Origin: Novipirellula herctigrandis
GTDB taxonomy: Bacteria > Planctomycetota > Planctomycetia > Pirellulales > Pirellulaceae
NCBI GenBank assembly: GCA_007859835.1
Contig: SJPJ01000001.1
Span: 2,971,922-3,035,921 of the forward strand
DNA length: 64,000 nucleotides
Direction of reading: 5' to 3'
Under the pieces are notes generated by a model, which was not told where the DNA came from, did no database searches, and saw nothing but the letters and a program-made list of their open reading frames with translations. The position numbers and the translations under genes were made by a program. This document shows, piece after piece, positions 62,960 through 64,000 of this stretch. Each line of letters starts with the position of its first letter. Position 1 is the first letter of the stretch.

Positions 62960-63169
62960 CTCTAGTGGTGGATCGGACACTTCCGGATAACGGATCCCCA
63001 TCATCGGGATTGAGCAGACGAGGACAGCAATGAAGCGATGCTTCGATTATGTGGACTCAGCTTGCTGCTGAATGGGTCGCCCTGTAATGGCCCCTGAAAG
63101 CAGCGATGCGGATTCGGCAAACCTTTGCGATGGAGTGACTCGCAAACTTCTTTCGGGCCAATAACAAAC

Positions 63170-63874
63170 ATGAAACGACTCTTGGCAATTGGCGACATTC
63201 ACGGATGCTATGACGCACTCGTGACGCTGACGGATTTCGTTTCACTCTGCGACGACGATACGTTTGTTACTCTTGGTGATTATGTCGATCGCGGTCCGCA
63301 AAGTCGGCAGGTTCTTGATTGGTTAATTCGTCTCGATCAGACGCATCACTTGTTTCCACTGCGAGGCAATCACGAAGTGATGATGGCTGCGGCTCGCAAC
63401 AAGCAAGCCGATTTCGATCGTTGGATCGCTATCGGCGGCTACTCAACCTTATGTTCGTACGAGGACCATGGCGAGGCGGATGATGAAACTTGGCGACAGA
63501 TCCCCGAAAGCCATTGGAAATTCATAACCGACCGCTTGTTGCCCTACTACGAGACCGAACACTTCATCTTCGTTCACGCCAGCTATTACGCGGACATGGC
63601 AATGGACGATCAACCCGACTATGTCCTCTACTGGGAAAAATTCGCCTATCCATCTCGACATCAATCGGGGAAAGTGGTGATTTGCGGGCACACCTCGCAA
63701 GCCTCCGGCTATCCTCGCCGCAATGAAAACTCCATCTGTATTGATACCCGAGTCTACGGCGACGGTAAGTCCGGTGACGGTTGGCTGAGCTGCCTCGACG
63801 TCGATCAACGAATCGTTTGGCAGGCCAACCAAAAAGGCAAGACTCGCAAATTTTTCTTAGAGGATGTTTGTTGA
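63170..63874 (+). CDS. calcineurin-like metallophosphatase (Ser/Thr protein phosphatase family)
   Basis: A 234-aa protein of the PPP family with the core motifs GDIHGCYDAL (metal), GDYVDRGPQS (metal, His and Asp), PLRGNHEVM (Asn-His-Glu), FVHASYY and ICGHTSQASG (metal His). The length and layout resemble bacterial PrpA/lambda-type phosphatases. It could dephosphorylate proteins or small phosphoesters; the target is unknown. The ATG at 63170 is preferred over the in-frame start at 63125. It is flanked by short gaps and probably monocistronic. Confidence 0.92.
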   Translation: MKRLLAIGDIHGCYDALVTLTDFVSLCDDDTFVTLGDYVDRGPQSRQVLDWLIRLDQTHHLFPLRGNHEVMMAAARNKQADFDRWIAIGGYSTLCSYEDHGEADDETWRQIPESHWKFITDRLLPYYETEHFIFVHASYYADMAMDDQPDYVLYWEKFAYPSRHQSGKVVICGHTSQASGYPRRNENSICIDTRVYGDGKSGDGWLSCLDVDQRIVWQANQKGKTRKFFLEDVC

Positions 63875-63887
63875 CTTCGGAGCCTCC

Positions 63888-64000
63888 TCACTCGATTCGC
63901 GCCAGCCACTGGTCGGTGGAAATCACTTCGCTAATAAACATTTGTTGGGCCACCAAGGTCGAGTTTTGTAGCTCTGCGCCGGTTGCCGATCCCGCCTCAT
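63888..64000 (-). CDS. 3' end of an unidentified minus-strand gene (partial)
   Basis: An open frame runs on the minus strand from the window edge to a TGA at 63890-63888. The readable C-terminus, about 36 residues, ends in QQMFISEVISTDQWLARIE. The codon phase looks coding and the stop is close to the phosphatase gene, with which it converges. The protein family cannot be named from this fragment. Confidence 0.55.
   Translation of the reverse strand, partial: EAGSATGAELQNSTLVAQQMFISEVISTDQWLARIE

Noticed and set aside
1..64000. tRNA, rRNA, insertion sequence, prophage or defence island
   Set aside because: No transposase, integrase, restriction, toxin-antitoxin or RNA gene was visible; gene content and codon style look uniform.

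Overview
This window looks like a chromosomal segment of a planctomycete, most likely a member of the Pirellulaceae (Rhodopirellula/Novipirellula-like). The evidence is the combination of a secreted Cys-type sulfatase, a DUF1080 protein, Tat-exported Gfo/Idh/MocA oxidoreductases, an alternative complex III plus caa3-type oxidase cluster with a fused ActD-ActE, a MetX-MetW fusion, weak or absent Shine-Dalgarno sequences at many starts, and many short intergenic tandem duplications. This is inferred from gene content; no rRNA or marker search was possible. I see no tRNA, rRNA, CRISPR, insertion sequence, integrase or phage gene. The window reads as ordinary core and lineage-specific chromosome.

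Layout. (1) 173-4350, minus strand: fructosamine-kinase-like gene, hisF, purH, trpC, closely spaced. (2) 4567-12371: DnaQ-type exonuclease with BRCT domain, exported esterase, lemA + M48 protease, endonuclease III, CPBP protease, ArsR regulator overlapping folK. (3) 12630-27093, plus strand: a 14 kb respiratory cluster encoding alternative complex III (actA, actB, actC, a fused actDE, actF), a small membrane protein, a Sco copper chaperone, and coxB, coxA, coxC, coxD of an A2-type caa3 oxidase. Quinol electrons would pass through ActA/ActB/ActE to the cytochrome domain on CoxB and on to oxygen. (4) 27128-33817, minus strand: sulfatase, surE, pyroglutamyl peptidase, msrB lipoprotein, a polytopic membrane protein, a 25-bp tandem array and a Gfo/Idh/MocA gene. 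(5) 34408-40327: a large secretin with an EF-hand-like loop, converging on a TadE/TadG/TadE/HAMP-like gene set, with a strong terminator between them. (6) 40659-49635: CDF metal exporter, oligoendopeptidase F, zinc-ribbon membrane protein, RND exporter, GT39-like glycosyltransferase, DUF1080 protein. (7) 49985-55248: small proteins, including a hemerythrin-like protein, a tandem Cys-rich YHS/TRASH-like protein, a HugZ-like protein and an SseB-like protein, then a second Gfo/Idh/MocA gene ending in a terminator. (8) 55376-58452: methionine sulfhydrylation operon metY plus metX-metW fusion. (9) 58504-64000: Pro/Ser-rich lipoprotein, divergent PilT-type ATPase followed by a GspE-like protein with a broken Walker A, a repeat-bearing small protein, a calcineurin-like phosphatase, and the 3' end of an unidentified minus-strand gene.

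Most of the window is explained by known families. The observations most worth a second look are the PilT plus pseudo-ATPase pair, the calcium-loop insertion in the secretin, the domain fusions (ActDE, MetX-MetW, FolK extension, M48 extension), the altered iron-sulfur loop of endonuclease III, and a window-wide tendency to short (15-25 bp) tandem duplications in and between genes. I found no clear candidate for a wholly new defence or mobile system here.
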